From contig CAJQPR010000105.1 in NCBI GenBank assembly GCA_905480255.1, forward strand, positions 43,026 to 107,025: a stretch of 64,000 nucleotides of DNA. Direction: 5' to 3'. The stretch is from an uncultured Woeseiaceae bacterium. Its GTDB lineage: Bacteria; Pseudomonadota; Gammaproteobacteria; Steroidobacterales; Woeseiaceae. Positions 30,614-41,225 of this stretch are shown piece by piece (within the stretch, counting starts at the first letter, position 1; every line of letters begins with the position of its first letter). Both the position numbers and the translations under genes were made by a program. Under the pieces are notes generated by a model, which saw only the letters and a program-made list of their open reading frames with translations, made no database searches and had not been told where the DNA came from.

Positions 30614-31267
30614 CTAGGTCCCTGTTTCAGCCTGGGCCTCAATGTCTCTTGTGGCGCGCTCGGTCAGCGCCTGCCGAATAATCGGCCAGGCATTGTCCAG
30701 CAGAATGGGTTGAGCTTCCTCATTCGGATGAATGCCGTCGTCCTGCATCAGTTCGTCGTTCAAGGCTATGCCATCCATAAAAAACTCGATCCACGGGACG
30801 TCCAGTTCGCCGGCCAGTTCGCGGTAGACGCCTTCAAAGGCGTTGGTATAACGGGGGCCGTAGTTTGGTGGAATTCGAATGCCGAGCAAGACAATCGAAG
30901 CGCCACTGTCTCGCGTTGTTTCGATAATGGCCCGAATGTTGCCCTTCATGACCTCTGGCGGAAATCCGCGCAGACCATCGTTGCCGCCCAGCTCCAGGAT
31001 GACGAGATCGGGGCTGAAATTTTTGAGTGCTGCATTGATCCGGGTCTTGCCGCCCTCTGTCGTTTCGCCGCTTATGCTGGCGTTAATGACCCGATGTTCG
31101 TACCCTTGGGCATTCAGTCGGGACTGCAACAAAGCCGTCCAGGATCGGTCAACATCTATGCCGTAACCGGCACTCAGACTGTCACCGAAAATTACGACAG
31201 TAGGCGGATTCGCGGCATATGAAGCAGCGGCGACGACAAACAACAAAAGGCTCAGAAACTTACGCAT
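30614..31267 (-). CDS. tesA: Arylesterase / acyl-CoA thioesterase I (GDSL family)
   Basis: Signal peptide MRKFLSLLLFVVAAASYA; VVIFGDSLSAGYGI, LELGGNDGLRG; start at 31267. Confidence 0.93.
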   Translation of the reverse strand: MRKFLSLLLFVVAAASYAANPPTVVIFGDSLSAGYGIDVDRSWTALLQSRLNAQGYEHRVINASISGETTEGGKTRINAALKNFSPDLVILELGGNDGLRGFPPEVMKGNIRAIIETTRDSGASIVLLGIRIPPNYGPRYTNAFEGVYRELAGELDVPWIEFFMDGIALNDELMQDDGIHPNEEAQPILLDNAWPIIRQALTERATRDIEAQAETGT

Positions 31268-31973
31268 GTTGGACAATTCAACCAGTAAAAACGCGGTTCT
31301 CGCCGCAAACAATGTCACAAAGCAGGTTAGCAGCCCGGAAGGTACTCTGACCATACTTTCGGACGTCAGTTTCGCGATCGACAAAGGAGACTCCGTTGCC
31401 ATAGTAGGGGCGTCAGGCGCTGGCAAATCAACGCTTCTCGCGCTTCTTGCTGGCCTGGACCTGCCCACAACGGGCGAAATCTGGCTGGATGGCGCAAACC
31501 TGACAAATCTTGACGAAGATGGGCGGGCGGCTGTCCGGGCGGCAAGCGTTGGCTTTGTGTTTCAGTCGTTTCATCTTGTACCGTCCTTGAATGCGCTTGA
31601 AAACGTCATGTTGCCGCTGGAGCTTGCCGGCAAGGCTGACCCGCGTCATACAGCAATGGAAATTCTCAAAACAGTTGGCCTTGGAGAGCGCTGGAGCCAT
31701 TACCCGGCGCAGCTGTCCGGCGGGGAAAAGCAGCGAGTCGCGATCGCAAGGTCGTTTGCGACCCAGCCCGCGGTCCTGTTTGCGGATGAGCCAACCGGCA
31801 ATCTCGATAGTCGCACCGGCGACCACATCATTGACCTGATGTTTGAACTGAATCGAAGCTCAACGACGACCCTCGTACTTGTGACGCATGACCAGGCGCT
31901 TGCCGCCCGCTGCGATCGCACGTTGGGTCTGGATGCTGGCAAACTCGTAACCGACGAAAAGGCCGCCGCGTGA
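31266..31973 (+). CDS. ybbA: ABC transporter ATP-binding protein (YbbA-like)
   Basis: GASGAGKSTLLALLAG, LSGGEKQRVAIARSF; divergent from tesA as in E. coli. Confidence 0.93.
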   Translation: MLDNSTSKNAVLAANNVTKQVSSPEGTLTILSDVSFAIDKGDSVAIVGASGAGKSTLLALLAGLDLPTTGEIWLDGANLTNLDEDGRAAVRAASVGFVFQSFHLVPSLNALENVMLPLELAGKADPRHTAMEILKTVGLGERWSHYPAQLSGGEKQRVAIARSFATQPAVLFADEPTGNLDSRTGDHIIDLMFELNRSSTTTLVLVTHDQALAARCDRTLGLDAGKLVTDEKAAA

Positions 31974-34459
31974 ATGCGTTTCTCTATGCGCTGAGGAGTT
32001 TTGGCAGGGAAATTCGATCCGGCGAAGTCATCGTTCTGTTGGCGGCGGTAGCCCTTGCGGTTTCTGCGCTCACAGCGGTGGGCTTTCTTACCGACCGTAT
32101 CGGGCGCGCGGTTGAACGACAGGCGAATGAGATTCTCGCCGCTGACCTGCGACTCCGTACACCGGATCCAATTCCCGCTGAATGGCACGAGTTGGCCGCA
32201 GAATATGATCTTCGTTCCGCCGAGACTCATACTTTTCCAAGTGTGGTATTTGCTGGTGACCTGAGTTCTCTTGCAACTATCAAGGGAGTTAGCGACGGTT
32301 ATCCGTTGCGCGGCAATGTTCGCGTTGCAGACGATCTTTTTGGCGAGCAAAGAATTGCTGAGGGTGTGCCAACCTCAGGTAATGTTTGGGCCGACGGCGC
32401 TCTGATGGCCCGACTTGGCGTTGACGTGGGTGACCGAATATCGGTTGGCGAGTCCGAAATGACTATCGACGCTGTCCTGACCTACCGCCCCGATCAATCG
32501 ATTGGTTTTGCCTCACTCGCGCCATCTCTTCTCGTCAATACGCTCGATCTGCCTGCAACGGGACTGATTGCTGAAGGTAGCCGGGTGCGCTACGCATTGC
32601 TGGTTGCTGGTAACGACACCAGGGTTGACGAATTTTACGAAGCGATTGAGGAGCGGTTGCCGGATTCAGTCAGAAGCAGAAATCGTGAGGAAGGCAGCGA
32701 TCGCGCGACCAATGCAGCGGACCGGGCGCAGCGATTCTTGTCTCTGACAGCTGTAATAAGCCTGCTTCTCAGCGCTGTGGCAATCGCTATGTCGGCGCGT
32801 CGGTTCGCTCATCGCAGAATGGATACGGTTGCGTTAATGAAAAGCCTTGGTGCCAGTCAGAGGTTTGTCATCTACGCGGCTTCCGTGCAGCTCGTGCTAC
32901 TCGGAATCTTCGGCGTCATCATAGGCAGTGTCGTTGGCTTCGTACTGGAAATGTTTGTAACGGAGATGCTCGCCGATATCATCCAGGGCGATCTGCCCCC
33001 GGTTGGATTTTCACCGGTGATTCTTGCCTGTGGCAGTGCTTTGATCCTGTTGGTTGGCTTCGCATTACCATCTCTCTTCCAACTACGTGATACGCCTCCA
33101 CTGCGAGTGTTGCGACATGACGAAATGCCGCCACCGCCTTCCCGACTGTTCGTGGCCGGCACTGCATTGATCGCGGTAGCCGTGATGCTGTACCAGGCGA
33201 TTGGTGACGGCCTGATGTTGATAATTGTTCTTGGTGGAATGCTGGTCGTTTCAGGTGCGCTTTACGTCGCTGGCAGAGGGCTCGTCTCCGTGATGGGTCG
33301 GTCGCGCGGCGGCGTAGGTATTGCGTGGCGATATGGCCTCGCAAATGTTGCGCGTCGTGGCCGCGACAGTGCGGTGCAGGTGGTCGCTTTCGGCTTGGGC
33401 CTTACTGTGCTTCTGCTATTAACTTTCGTCCGTACTGACCTGTTGGAGGGTTGGCAACAAACACTGAACGAAAATGCGCCGAATCATTTCCTGATCAATA
33501 TTCAGCCGGACGAGCGCGTTTCAATTGCGGAGATCTTCCAGAGTAACGGTGTAGCCGCGCCGGAATTTGTACCGATGGTTCGGGCACGCATGCAAACGAT
33601 AAATGGCGAGGACGTGAAGGAACGCGAATATCCTGTCGAAGATGGTGAGTGGATGGCCAATCGGGAACAGAATCTGTCCTGGGCAGAACAGCTAAATCCG
33701 AGCAACAAGGTCATTGATGGTGAATGGTGGCCGGCGGACTACTCGGGCGAGCCACTGGTGTCACTTGAACAGGATGCAGCGCTTGAACTGGGAGTCGGCA
33801 TCGGTGACAAGTTGAGATACGTTGTGGCCGGTCAGGAAATCGAAGCAACAGTCGCGAGTACTCGCGAAATTAACTGGGACTCTTTCAGGCCAAATTTTTT
33901 CATGGTGTTTTCCCCGGGGGCGCTGGACGGTTATCCCGCGACATTTATTTCAGGCATAAAAGTGCCGGACGACCGGAAGACCGCGCTCGTCCGGCTTGTA
34001 CGTTCGCACCCGACCGTGTCGGTAATCGACATAGATGCAATTCTTTTGCAGATCAAGGGGATTATCGATAAGGCGAGCCTTGCCGTTCAGGCAGTATTTG
34101 TATTCACGCTCGCCGCCGGGATTGCGGTATTGTTTGCCGCTGTCCAGTCGACAATTGATGAGCGGCGTTTCGAGAGCGCGATGTTGCGTGCGCTTGGTGT
34201 CAGGCGGCGAACTGTGTTGTCCGGAGTTCTGACAGAATTCGCCGCGCTGGGATTTGCAGCGGGGCTCCTTGCGTCGGCCGGGGCGTCCATTCTTGCTGCC
34301 ATAGTTGCGGTCAACCTGTTTGACCTGGAGTACACCTTCAATGCTGCGCTTTGGTTTGCGGGTCTTGCTGGCGGCATAGCGCTGGTCTGCGTCAGCGGAT
34401 TCATAGCGGCACGCGGCGCCATCAATGCGCCACCAGTTGATGTGCTCCGCTCTGCATGA
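31970..34459 (+). CDS. ybbP: FtsX-type ABC transporter permease (YbbP-like)
   Basis: 829 aa with two FtsX-like blocks; ATGA overlap with the ATPase gene. Confidence 0.92.
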   Translation: MNAFLYALRSFGREIRSGEVIVLLAAVALAVSALTAVGFLTDRIGRAVERQANEILAADLRLRTPDPIPAEWHELAAEYDLRSAETHTFPSVVFAGDLSSLATIKGVSDGYPLRGNVRVADDLFGEQRIAEGVPTSGNVWADGALMARLGVDVGDRISVGESEMTIDAVLTYRPDQSIGFASLAPSLLVNTLDLPATGLIAEGSRVRYALLVAGNDTRVDEFYEAIEERLPDSVRSRNREEGSDRATNAADRAQRFLSLTAVISLLLSAVAIAMSARRFAHRRMDTVALMKSLGASQRFVIYAASVQLVLLGIFGVIIGSVVGFVLEMFVTEMLADIIQGDLPPVGFSPVILACGSALILLVGFALPSLFQLRDTPPLRVLRHDEMPPPPSRLFVAGTALIAVAVMLYQAIGDGLMLIIVLGGMLVVSGALYVAGRGLVSVMGRSRGGVGIAWRYGLANVARRGRDSAVQVVAFGLGLTVLLLLTFVRTDLLEGWQQTLNENAPNHFLINIQPDERVSIAEIFQSNGVAAPEFVPMVRARMQTINGEDVKEREYPVEDGEWMANREQNLSWAEQLNPSNKVIDGEWWPADYSGEPLVSLEQDAALELGVGIGDKLRYVVAGQEIEATVASTREINWDSFRPNFFMVFSPGALDGYPATFISGIKVPDDRKTALVRLVRSHPTVSVIDIDAILLQIKGIIDKASLAVQAVFVFTLAAGIAVLFAAVQSTIDERRFESAMLRALGVRRRTVLSGVLTEFAALGFAAGLLASAGASILAAIVAVNLFDLEYTFNAALWFAGLAGGIALVCVSGFIAARGAINAPPVDVLRSA

Positions 34460-34878
34460 CGGAAGCCGACGGGAAACTGTCCTGTGGTGCAGTCGTTATT
34501 CGTAAGACTGATAGCGGCTGGGCAACAGTGATGCTGCGTGCATACCGCAACTGGGATTTCCCCAAGGGTCTGTGTGAAGACGGCGAACTGCCATTGGAAG
34601 CTGCTATACGTGAGGTCGGTGAGGAGACAGGTATAGGCGATTTGTGTTTCCACTGGGGCGAGCAGCATATGGAAACGGGACCCTATAATCGGGGGAAGGT
34701 GGCCCGCTACTACCTTGCCGAAACGATGCAGGAGCAGGTAGTCATGGGCATTTCGCCCGAGCTCGGCAGACCGGAGCATCACGAGTTCCGTTGGGTGAGC
34801 CTTGATGACGCCTACGACCTGTCCGCACCCCGCGTCAGGTTAGTAGTGCAATGGGTGAGGCAGGTCATCGGCGCCTGA
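34456..34878 (+). CDS. NUDIX hydrolase
   Basis: Nudix box: GLCEDGELPLEAAIREVGEETGI. Confidence 0.93.
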   Translation: MTEADGKLSCGAVVIRKTDSGWATVMLRAYRNWDFPKGLCEDGELPLEAAIREVGEETGIGDLCFHWGEQHMETGPYNRGKVARYYLAETMQEQVVMGISPELGRPEHHEFRWVSLDDAYDLSAPRVRLVVQWVRQVIGA

Positions 34879-35838
34879 TCAGACGACGCGGTTTCGCTCC
34901 TCACCGCTCAGAAATGATCGCACGTTTGCGGCAACCTCATTGATTGCGTTCTGGCGGGCCTCGACCGTAGCCCATGCAATATGAGGCGTCACGATCAGGT
35001 TGTCGCCGTGGTAGTCCAGTAGCGGATCGCCGTTCACCGGTGGTTCCTGCGAAAGCACGTCAATGCCCGCCGCGGCAATGACGCCGTTGTCGAGCGCCTC
35101 CACAAGCGCAGCAGAATCGACAAGGCCGCCGCGTGCGGTGTTGATCAGGATCGCGCTTGATTTCATCAAGCTCAATTCCCGCATCCCAATCAGGTTACGG
35201 GTCTCGTCCGTCAGTGGGCAATGCAGTGAAATTACATCGCAAATCTTGAGGAGTTCGGCGATGTCTCGCCGCCCGTCTCCGGAAATGGTGTCTGATCCAG
35301 GCCGCCTGCCGACCAGGACGGACATGCCAAAAGCCTCCGCCATTGCCGCTACGCCCTTACCGAGCGCGCCGAAGCCAATGACGCCAATGGTCATCGCAGA
35401 CAGCTCCCTGATTGGATAACCGAGCATGCAAAAATCGACTGAATTCTGCCAGTCACCGGCGCGTACGCTTGAATGATACCGCCCGATGCTGTGTGTCAAA
35501 TTGAGGAGCAGGGCAAATACATGCTCGACGACCGAGTTTGTACAGTAAGCGCGAATATTGCAGACGGCGATTCCACGCTCCTTTGCGGCGGCAAGATCGA
35601 CATTGTCAACACCGGTAGCAAGGAGTCCAATGAATCGCAGATCAGGCGCATCCTCCATTATTTCCCGGGTCATGCGGACCTTGTTGATGTACACGAGATC
35701 ACAGCCTTTAATTCTCGATGCCACTTCGTTGGCGGAAGTGTTATCGAAAATCGATAACTCACTTGTTGCGTCTTTGAGAGGTGTGACATCCAGCTCGTCA
35801 GATCCAACCGTGGCGAAATCGAGAAACGCTGCTTTCAT
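34879..35838 (-). CDS. D-2-hydroxyacid dehydrogenase (glycerate dehydrogenase-like)
   Basis: [40 protein letters not shown]. Confidence 0.92.
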   Translation of the reverse strand: MKAAFLDFATVGSDELDVTPLKDATSELSIFDNTSANEVASRIKGCDLVYINKVRMTREIMEDAPDLRFIGLLATGVDNVDLAAAKERGIAVCNIRAYCTNSVVEHVFALLLNLTHSIGRYHSSVRAGDWQNSVDFCMLGYPIRELSAMTIGVIGFGALGKGVAAMAEAFGMSVLVGRRPGSDTISGDGRRDIAELLKICDVISLHCPLTDETRNLIGMRELSLMKSSAILINTARGGLVDSAALVEALDNGVIAAAGIDVLSQEPPVNGDPLLDYHGDNLIVTPHIAWATVEARQNAINEVAANVRSFLSGEERNRVV

Positions 35839-35875
35839 AGTGTATTGTTCGTTTTACTCCAGGAGAGGCAGCAAG

Positions 35876-36304
35876 ATGAACGATGAGTTCTGGAAACGCA
35901 AATCCCTGAACGAGATGTCGCGGCAAGAGTGGGAATCTCTGTGCGATGGCTGTGCTTTATGTTGTTTGCAGAAACTTGAGGACGAAGATACCGGCGACAT
36001 CTATTACACGGACATCGCGTGCCGCTTGCTTGATATTGGCTCCTGTCGTTGCACGGATTACAGTCGGCGCGCGAAACTTGTCGCTGAATGCCTCATCCTG
36101 TCGGCGGACAACCCGGAGCCGTTTCGGTGGTTGCCCGGCACCTGCGCCTACCGGCTGCTGGCGGAAGGCGCGGATCTGCCGGAGTGGCATCCTCTGCTTA
36201 CTGGAAATCCGGATTCCGTCCATGCCGCAGGGATCTCGGCAAAAGGGAAGGTGGTCTCAGCAAATGACGAAACAGAATGGTCCGTGCTGCGCGAACTGTC
36301 GTAG
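35876..36304 (+). CDS. YcgN family cysteine cluster protein
   Basis: [50 protein letters not shown]. Confidence 0.93.
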   Translation: MNDEFWKRKSLNEMSRQEWESLCDGCALCCLQKLEDEDTGDIYYTDIACRLLDIGSCRCTDYSRRAKLVAECLILSADNPEPFRWLPGTCAYRLLAEGADLPEWHPLLTGNPDSVHAAGISAKGKVVSANDETEWSVLRELS

Positions 36305-36329
36305 CAACGCCCCCGCCTCCACATGTTTC

Positions 36330-36454
36330 CTGAATGTGTCCCAGGTGGTGCTGGACGAGGCGCAAAGCAACACGGAAGCGGAGTGTATATGTCGATACAT
36401 GAGCATTTCGGGTTGCTTTGCAACGAAGTACAGCGCCGCCTGGGACACATTCAG
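36330..36454. repeat. MITE/REP-like imperfect inverted repeat (42/43-nt arms, 40-nt centre)
   Basis: Arms start CTGAATGTGTCCCAGG and end GCAAAGCAAC at the centre; nested TGTAT...ATACA; right tip overlaps the ppc stop codon. Confidence 0.8.
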
Positions 36455-39180
36455 CCTGTGTTCTGCAGGCCCTGGGCAATCCCGTTGACACTCGCGAGCA
36501 AGGTATCAAACAACTCCTGATCTTTGCGATCAGTAGCGCGCCAGCGACGCAGCAAATCAACCTGCATCAGGCTCATTGGGTCGACATAAGGATTGCGCAG
36601 CATGATTGCGCGTTGCAGTGTGAAGTCACCCTCAAGGAGCGACTCATGATCCGAGTACTCCAGTATCAGGTCACGCGTCAGCTCAAACTCTTTTTCAATC
36701 AACGGAAAGAACTTGTCATGAAGCGGGCCTGCCAGTTCGGAATAGAGCTTAGCGATTCCAAAGTCGGCCTTTGCAAGCACCATCTCTGCGTCGGAAGTCA
36801 GCGCCCGCATGAAATACCATTCGTGAAACATCTCCCGAAAATCTGCGTCACTGAATTTCTCGCTGGCCGCAGCCAGCCCGCTACCAACACCAAACCATCC
36901 GGGCAGCATCAGTCGACTTTGTGTCCACGCAAAAACCCACGGTATCGCCCGAAGGTTTTCAACGCCGGCTCCCGCACGCCGTGATGCCGGGCGTGAACCA
37001 ATACGCATACGCTCAATCAGGTCGATAGGCGTCGCAAGCCGGAAGTAGTCATGGAAATCCGGCGTATGAAAAACCAGGTCGCGGTACTTCTTGCGACTGA
37101 CATCGGCCACGATCTGCATCATATCGTGCCATTCGGCCTTATCGTTTCCCCGGTGCTCCGGCATGGCGGTTGCGAGTGCAACGGAGCCAGTCATCTGTTC
37201 GAGTGTGCGGAGTGCTATGCCACGCAATCCATACTTTTCATTGATTATTTCACCTTGCTCGGTAACCCTGAGCCGGCCGTTTACCGTGCCGGGCGGAGCA
37301 CCAAGTACTGCAGTATGAGTTTTGCCGCCACCACGACTGATCGTTCCGCCCCGGCCGTGAAACAGATGCAGCTCGATGTTGCGTTCGGACACAACGTCGA
37401 CGAGCTCAACCTGGGCGTTTTGCAACGCCCAGCGCGCTGATGCCAACCCTGAATCCTTATTGCTGTCGGAATAGCCGATCATTACGGTCTGGCGGTCGGA
37501 GCGTTGTCTCAGATGGGTGCGGTAGAGATCGTTGTCGAGCATGTCTCCCAGAATTTTGCTGCCTTCGCTAAGGTCGTCGACTGTCTCGAGAAGCGGCGCG
37601 ATGTCGAGCGGCACCTCGTCGCGACGATTGTGCAGTTCACTCCAGTTGGCAAGTAACAACACCGACAAAATATCGTCAGCGCCCTGCGTCATACTAACGA
37701 TGAATGGGCCGATCGCTCTTTTGCCATATTTTCGTCTGCAGAAAGCGATTGCCTGGAAGACAGCAAGCGTTTTTCTGGCGAGTACGCTTTGCGTTTCGGA
37801 AACGGAATCACGCGATCGGATTGCCTCGGCAATTCGTTCGAGCCGGTCCTCACCTGAACGTTCGAGCCATTCGTCATCACCCAGTAATTCGCCAATAACG
37901 CGCCTCAGTACAAGGGCGTCCTGTCGAACATCGAGCGTCAGAAAATGGAAGCCAAAAGTGTCTATCCGTCGTAACAGTCTTTTGATGGAGAACAGCCCGG
38001 CATGCTGCCCTTTGTTCGCGGCAAGGCTTTCCGCGAGGATGGTTATGTCCTCCCTGAGCTGTTTCGCGTGTTCATAGGGACAAGCACTATCGTCGTAGGT
38101 AGCTTGCAAACGCTCCTGGATTAATCTCAGGTAGACGCGGTAGGGCATATCCCTGTGCCGGGCCGGCACGGCGTGGTAGGCGTGCTGAAACATACCGCGA
38201 TATTGGTCGATCTTTTCCAGAACCCTGGGATCGATGTCGACTCTGCTCGGTGTCTGGCTTAGCTTCGCCGAAATCGCCGCGCACTCGCGATAATACAGAT
38301 CAAGAATAAGGGAGCGTTGCCTGGCGAGCGTCGAGCGTATGGTCTTGGCATTGACGTTCGGGTTGCCATCCATGTCTCCGCCGACCCAGGATGAAAAGCG
38401 CACAATGCCCGGAATAGAAACATTCTGGCCTTCTATCCCGTACACACGGGCGATTGCGTTCTCAATATCCTCGTAGAATGGGGGCACTGCCTTGTAAAGA
38501 ACATCTGTCATGAAGAACAGAACGTGTTCCAGCTCGTCGGAGACCGACATTTGTTCAGACGGGTGCTCGTCAGTCTGCCAACCCGTCGTCATTTCGAGCC
38601 TGATATTCTGCAGACAGACAAACGTCTCCTGCGCTGTCATGGTCGGGTTGAGCATATCGATAAGGCGGCGGACGATGTTTTGCTCTTTGCGAAGAATCGT
38701 GCGGCGGGTAGGTTCGGTGGGATGCGCTGTAAATACCGGCTCGATCTGCAGGCGGTTAAAAAGTGCGATCAATGCATCGAGATCGAGGCCGGAAGCCTTC
38801 AGTTTGACCAGCGTTTCCTCCAGGCCACCCGGTTGATAATGTTCGTAATCCTGCAGGTATTCTCTGCGGCGCCTGATTCGGTGCACTTTTTCAGCCGTAT
38901 TCACCATCTGGAAATAGGTCGAAAACGCCCGGATCACTTCCATCGCGAGGTCCAGATCCAGATTTTTAACCAGCTCGGCCAGCTCCTCGCCCGGTTTCTC
39001 GTTGTTTTCACGCCGGCGAATGGATCGCTGCCTTGCGTTCTCGACCAACTCGAAAAGGTCTTCTCCGCCCTGGTCTCTCAGCAGATCACCAACCAGCGTG
39101 CCAAGAATGCGCACGTCGTCTCGCAACGGCTGATCCTTGGTCTCAAAAGTGATGTCTTGTCGGCGCAGTTCTTTTCGCAT
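36451..39180 (-). CDS. ppc: Phosphoenolpyruvate carboxylase
   Basis: EPVFTAHPTEPTRRTIL, MIGYSDSNKDSG, HGRGGTISRGGG, C-terminal QNTG. Confidence 0.97.
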   Translation of the reverse strand: MRKELRRQDITFETKDQPLRDDVRILGTLVGDLLRDQGGEDLFELVENARQRSIRRRENNEKPGEELAELVKNLDLDLAMEVIRAFSTYFQMVNTAEKVHRIRRRREYLQDYEHYQPGGLEETLVKLKASGLDLDALIALFNRLQIEPVFTAHPTEPTRRTILRKEQNIVRRLIDMLNPTMTAQETFVCLQNIRLEMTTGWQTDEHPSEQMSVSDELEHVLFFMTDVLYKAVPPFYEDIENAIARVYGIEGQNVSIPGIVRFSSWVGGDMDGNPNVNAKTIRSTLARQRSLILDLYYRECAAISAKLSQTPSRVDIDPRVLEKIDQYRGMFQHAYHAVPARHRDMPYRVYLRLIQERLQATYDDSACPYEHAKQLREDITILAESLAANKGQHAGLFSIKRLLRRIDTFGFHFLTLDVRQDALVLRRVIGELLGDDEWLERSGEDRLERIAEAIRSRDSVSETQSVLARKTLAVFQAIAFCRRKYGKRAIGPFIVSMTQGADDILSVLLLANWSELHNRRDEVPLDIAPLLETVDDLSEGSKILGDMLDNDLYRTHLRQRSDRQTVMIGYSDSNKDSGLASARWALQNAQVELVDVVSERNIELHLFHGRGGTISRGGGKTHTAVLGAPPGTVNGRLRVTEQGEIINEKYGLRGIALRTLEQMTGSVALATAMPEHRGNDKAEWHDMMQIVADVSRKKYRDLVFHTPDFHDYFRLATPIDLIERMRIGSRPASRRAGAGVENLRAIPWVFAWTQSRLMLPGWFGVGSGLAAASEKFSDADFREMFHEWYFMRALTSDAEMVLAKADFGIAKLYSELAGPLHDKFFPLIEKEFELTRDLILEYSDHESLLEGDFTLQRAIMLRNPYVDPMSLMQVDLLRRWRATDRKDQELFDTLLASVNGIAQGLQNTG

Positions 39181-39201
39181 AGTGCTGCTCAGTAATCAGT
39201 T

Positions 39202-39684
39202 TCAGTCGCGAAAGTTTTCGTATTGGAGGGGTAGATCGGTATCGGTGTCTTTTAGAAGAGAAATTACAGATTGCAGATCATCTCGCTTCTTGCCACTAAT
39301 GCGCAATTTGTCTCCCTGAATGGCGGATTGTACTTTGATCTTGCTGGACTTGATCTTCTTGACAAGTTCCCGGGCGAGCGGCGTATCAATCCCTTTCCGC
39401 ATAACGACTTTCTGTCTTGCTTCACTGCCGGTGATCTCGATTTCCTCTTCTTTGAGGCATCCAATATCGACACCACGTTTCGAAAGTTTCTGACGCAATA
39501 TGTCCAGCATTTGCTGGAGTTGAAAATCAGACTGACTGGTAAGCGAGATGACGTCGTCTTCCAGCACGAACTTGGAACCGGTCCCCTTGAAGTCAAACCT
39601 TGTGTTCACTTCCCGGTTAGCCTGATCAACTGCATTGTTCGCTTCGTGAGCATCAAAATCGCTCACAACGTCAAAGGATGGCAT
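39202..39684 (-). CDS. YajQ family nucleotide-binding protein
   Basis: MPSFDVVSDFDAHEANNAVDQANREVNTRFDFKGT. Confidence 0.96.
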   Translation of the reverse strand: MPSFDVVSDFDAHEANNAVDQANREVNTRFDFKGTGSKFVLEDDVISLTSQSDFQLQQMLDILRQKLSKRGVDIGCLKEEEIEITGSEARQKVVMRKGIDTPLARELVKKIKSSKIKVQSAIQGDKLRISGKKRDDLQSVISLLKDTDTDLPLQYENFRD

Positions 39685-39724
39685 TGCTTTCTCCTGCCTG
39701 TTCGCGGCATCTGTTTGTTTCTAT

Positions 39725-41041
39725 TTAGTTGTTTGCCGACGTCTTTGCGTCGTCAGTCAGGGATTCGATCAAATCGGGCGGCTCCGCGAGCATGGCTGTA
39801 ACCAGTTCCGTGAACTGGTTTTGCAGTCTCACGTAGTGGTCGCCGGTTCCGGGCCCGGTAAATCCTGTATGAATTTGCCGGACACGACCATCCCGATCAA
39901 TGAAAATCGTCGTTGGGAAAGCGAGGAACGAACTCAACGCGGGCAAGGTATTCGCAGCTTCTGTTTTGTCGGAAATCCCGGCGATCAAAGTGTCGTACTC
40001 AATTCCATGTTTTGCCCGAAACAGGTGGACCTGTTCGGCAGCTTGCTCCGCGTCCTCGAAATGTTCAAATAGCAATGCAACGATCTCCAGGCCCTGATCA
40101 CGGTATTTCTTGTAAAAGGGCGCGAGATAGCGCGCTTCGTCATTGCAATTAGGGCACCAGGTTCCAGCAATCGTGACCATCACGACTTTGTCGGCATACT
40201 TTGGATCGTCGAGGGACACGCTGACACCGTTTTCGTTCGGAAACTCAAACTCGAATCGCTCATATCCAGGCTTCAGAAATGTCCGCGAGAACGCATCCGG
40301 CAATGTGACGCTGTCGTTCCGCTCACCTGACCATTGTTGATGCCAGGATGTGCCGGACCAGAAGTCAGCGTTGGCAATTACACCGTTTTCGTCAATCGTG
40401 CCGGAAAAAATAAAAGCGTGCGCGCCATCAAAGGTCGACAGGTGAAAGTCGTTGCCACGAACATGACCCGCAAGGAATCGATGGTCGCCGTTCGGATTAA
40501 GAAAGGTGCCAAACAATCGCGAACCCCGTTGTGCAAATTCACCAATTGAGGCCGAGTCGCTGCCGTCGGGCTCGTGAAATCGGACTGCCCAGCGGCCTGA
40601 CATGTCGTGATTTGCACTCGCGTTATCTTCCGTGCCTGTTGCGCCACCGGGAACGGCCGTGAATGCCATTACCTGTGTGTTGCCGAATCTTTTGACCAGA
40701 GTCAGTTCACCGGTCAGGCGTCCGTCTTCCAGGGTGGCGCGAATTTCGTTGTTGAAGGCCGGAAACCTCAAGCGCAGTTCATTGCCGGTAAAACTGACCT
40801 CGTCAATTCGAACTCGTTCCTGACCATTGATCAGGCTTGCCTGGTAGACCTCGCCATCCCGGCTGATCTCGATGCCGGTTTCTATTTCACCGCCAGGCAG
40901 CGAGATTGATGCCTGCCAGTAGCCTGTTGGCACGTCGATGACTTCTGTTACGGGCGTGGGTTTTTCGCAAGCGACAAGCGAAAGACTAAGAAGCCCGGCG
41001 ATAATCCGGTTGAGCCTGAAATCTTCAGTCCAGGTTGTCAT
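39725..41041 (-). CDS. TlpA/redoxin-domain lipoprotein with N-terminal extension
   Basis: Lipobox LVAC; TWCPNC redox motif and FPTTIFIDRDGRVRQIHTGFTG; start at 41041. Confidence 0.85.
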   Translation of the reverse strand: MTTWTEDFRLNRIIAGLLSLSLVACEKPTPVTEVIDVPTGYWQASISLPGGEIETGIEISRDGEVYQASLINGQERVRIDEVSFTGNELRLRFPAFNNEIRATLEDGRLTGELTLVKRFGNTQVMAFTAVPGGATGTEDNASANHDMSGRWAVRFHEPDGSDSASIGEFAQRGSRLFGTFLNPNGDHRFLAGHVRGNDFHLSTFDGAHAFIFSGTIDENGVIANADFWSGTSWHQQWSGERNDSVTLPDAFSRTFLKPGYERFEFEFPNENGVSVSLDDPKYADKVVMVTIAGTWCPNCNDEARYLAPFYKKYRDQGLEIVALLFEHFEDAEQAAEQVHLFRAKHGIEYDTLIAGISDKTEAANTLPALSSFLAFPTTIFIDRDGRVRQIHTGFTGPGTGDHYVRLQNQFTELVTAMLAEPPDLIESLTDDAKTSANN

Positions 41042-41225
41042 TATGAGCGTCCTCAGAATTGGCAAACCGTCCGAATTCATCTTTGCAATTGTAACGCACC
41101 GCGTCGTCTGTCGGGCGGCACATTCACTCGTATTGCGAATATTTCAGTGTAAATTGCCCGGATATGCACTCCAGCCGGAGCGCCGCGTATTGGCACAATC
41201 AGTGCTGGTCCATGGAAGGACAATC

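Noticed and set aside
36418-36984. 188-aa ORF starting inside the inverted repeat and running into ppc
   Set aside because: Mostly antisense to the conserved ppc C-terminus
38524-39195. 223-aa plus-strand ORF opposite ppc
   Set aside because: Antisense shadow of conserved ppc coding sequence
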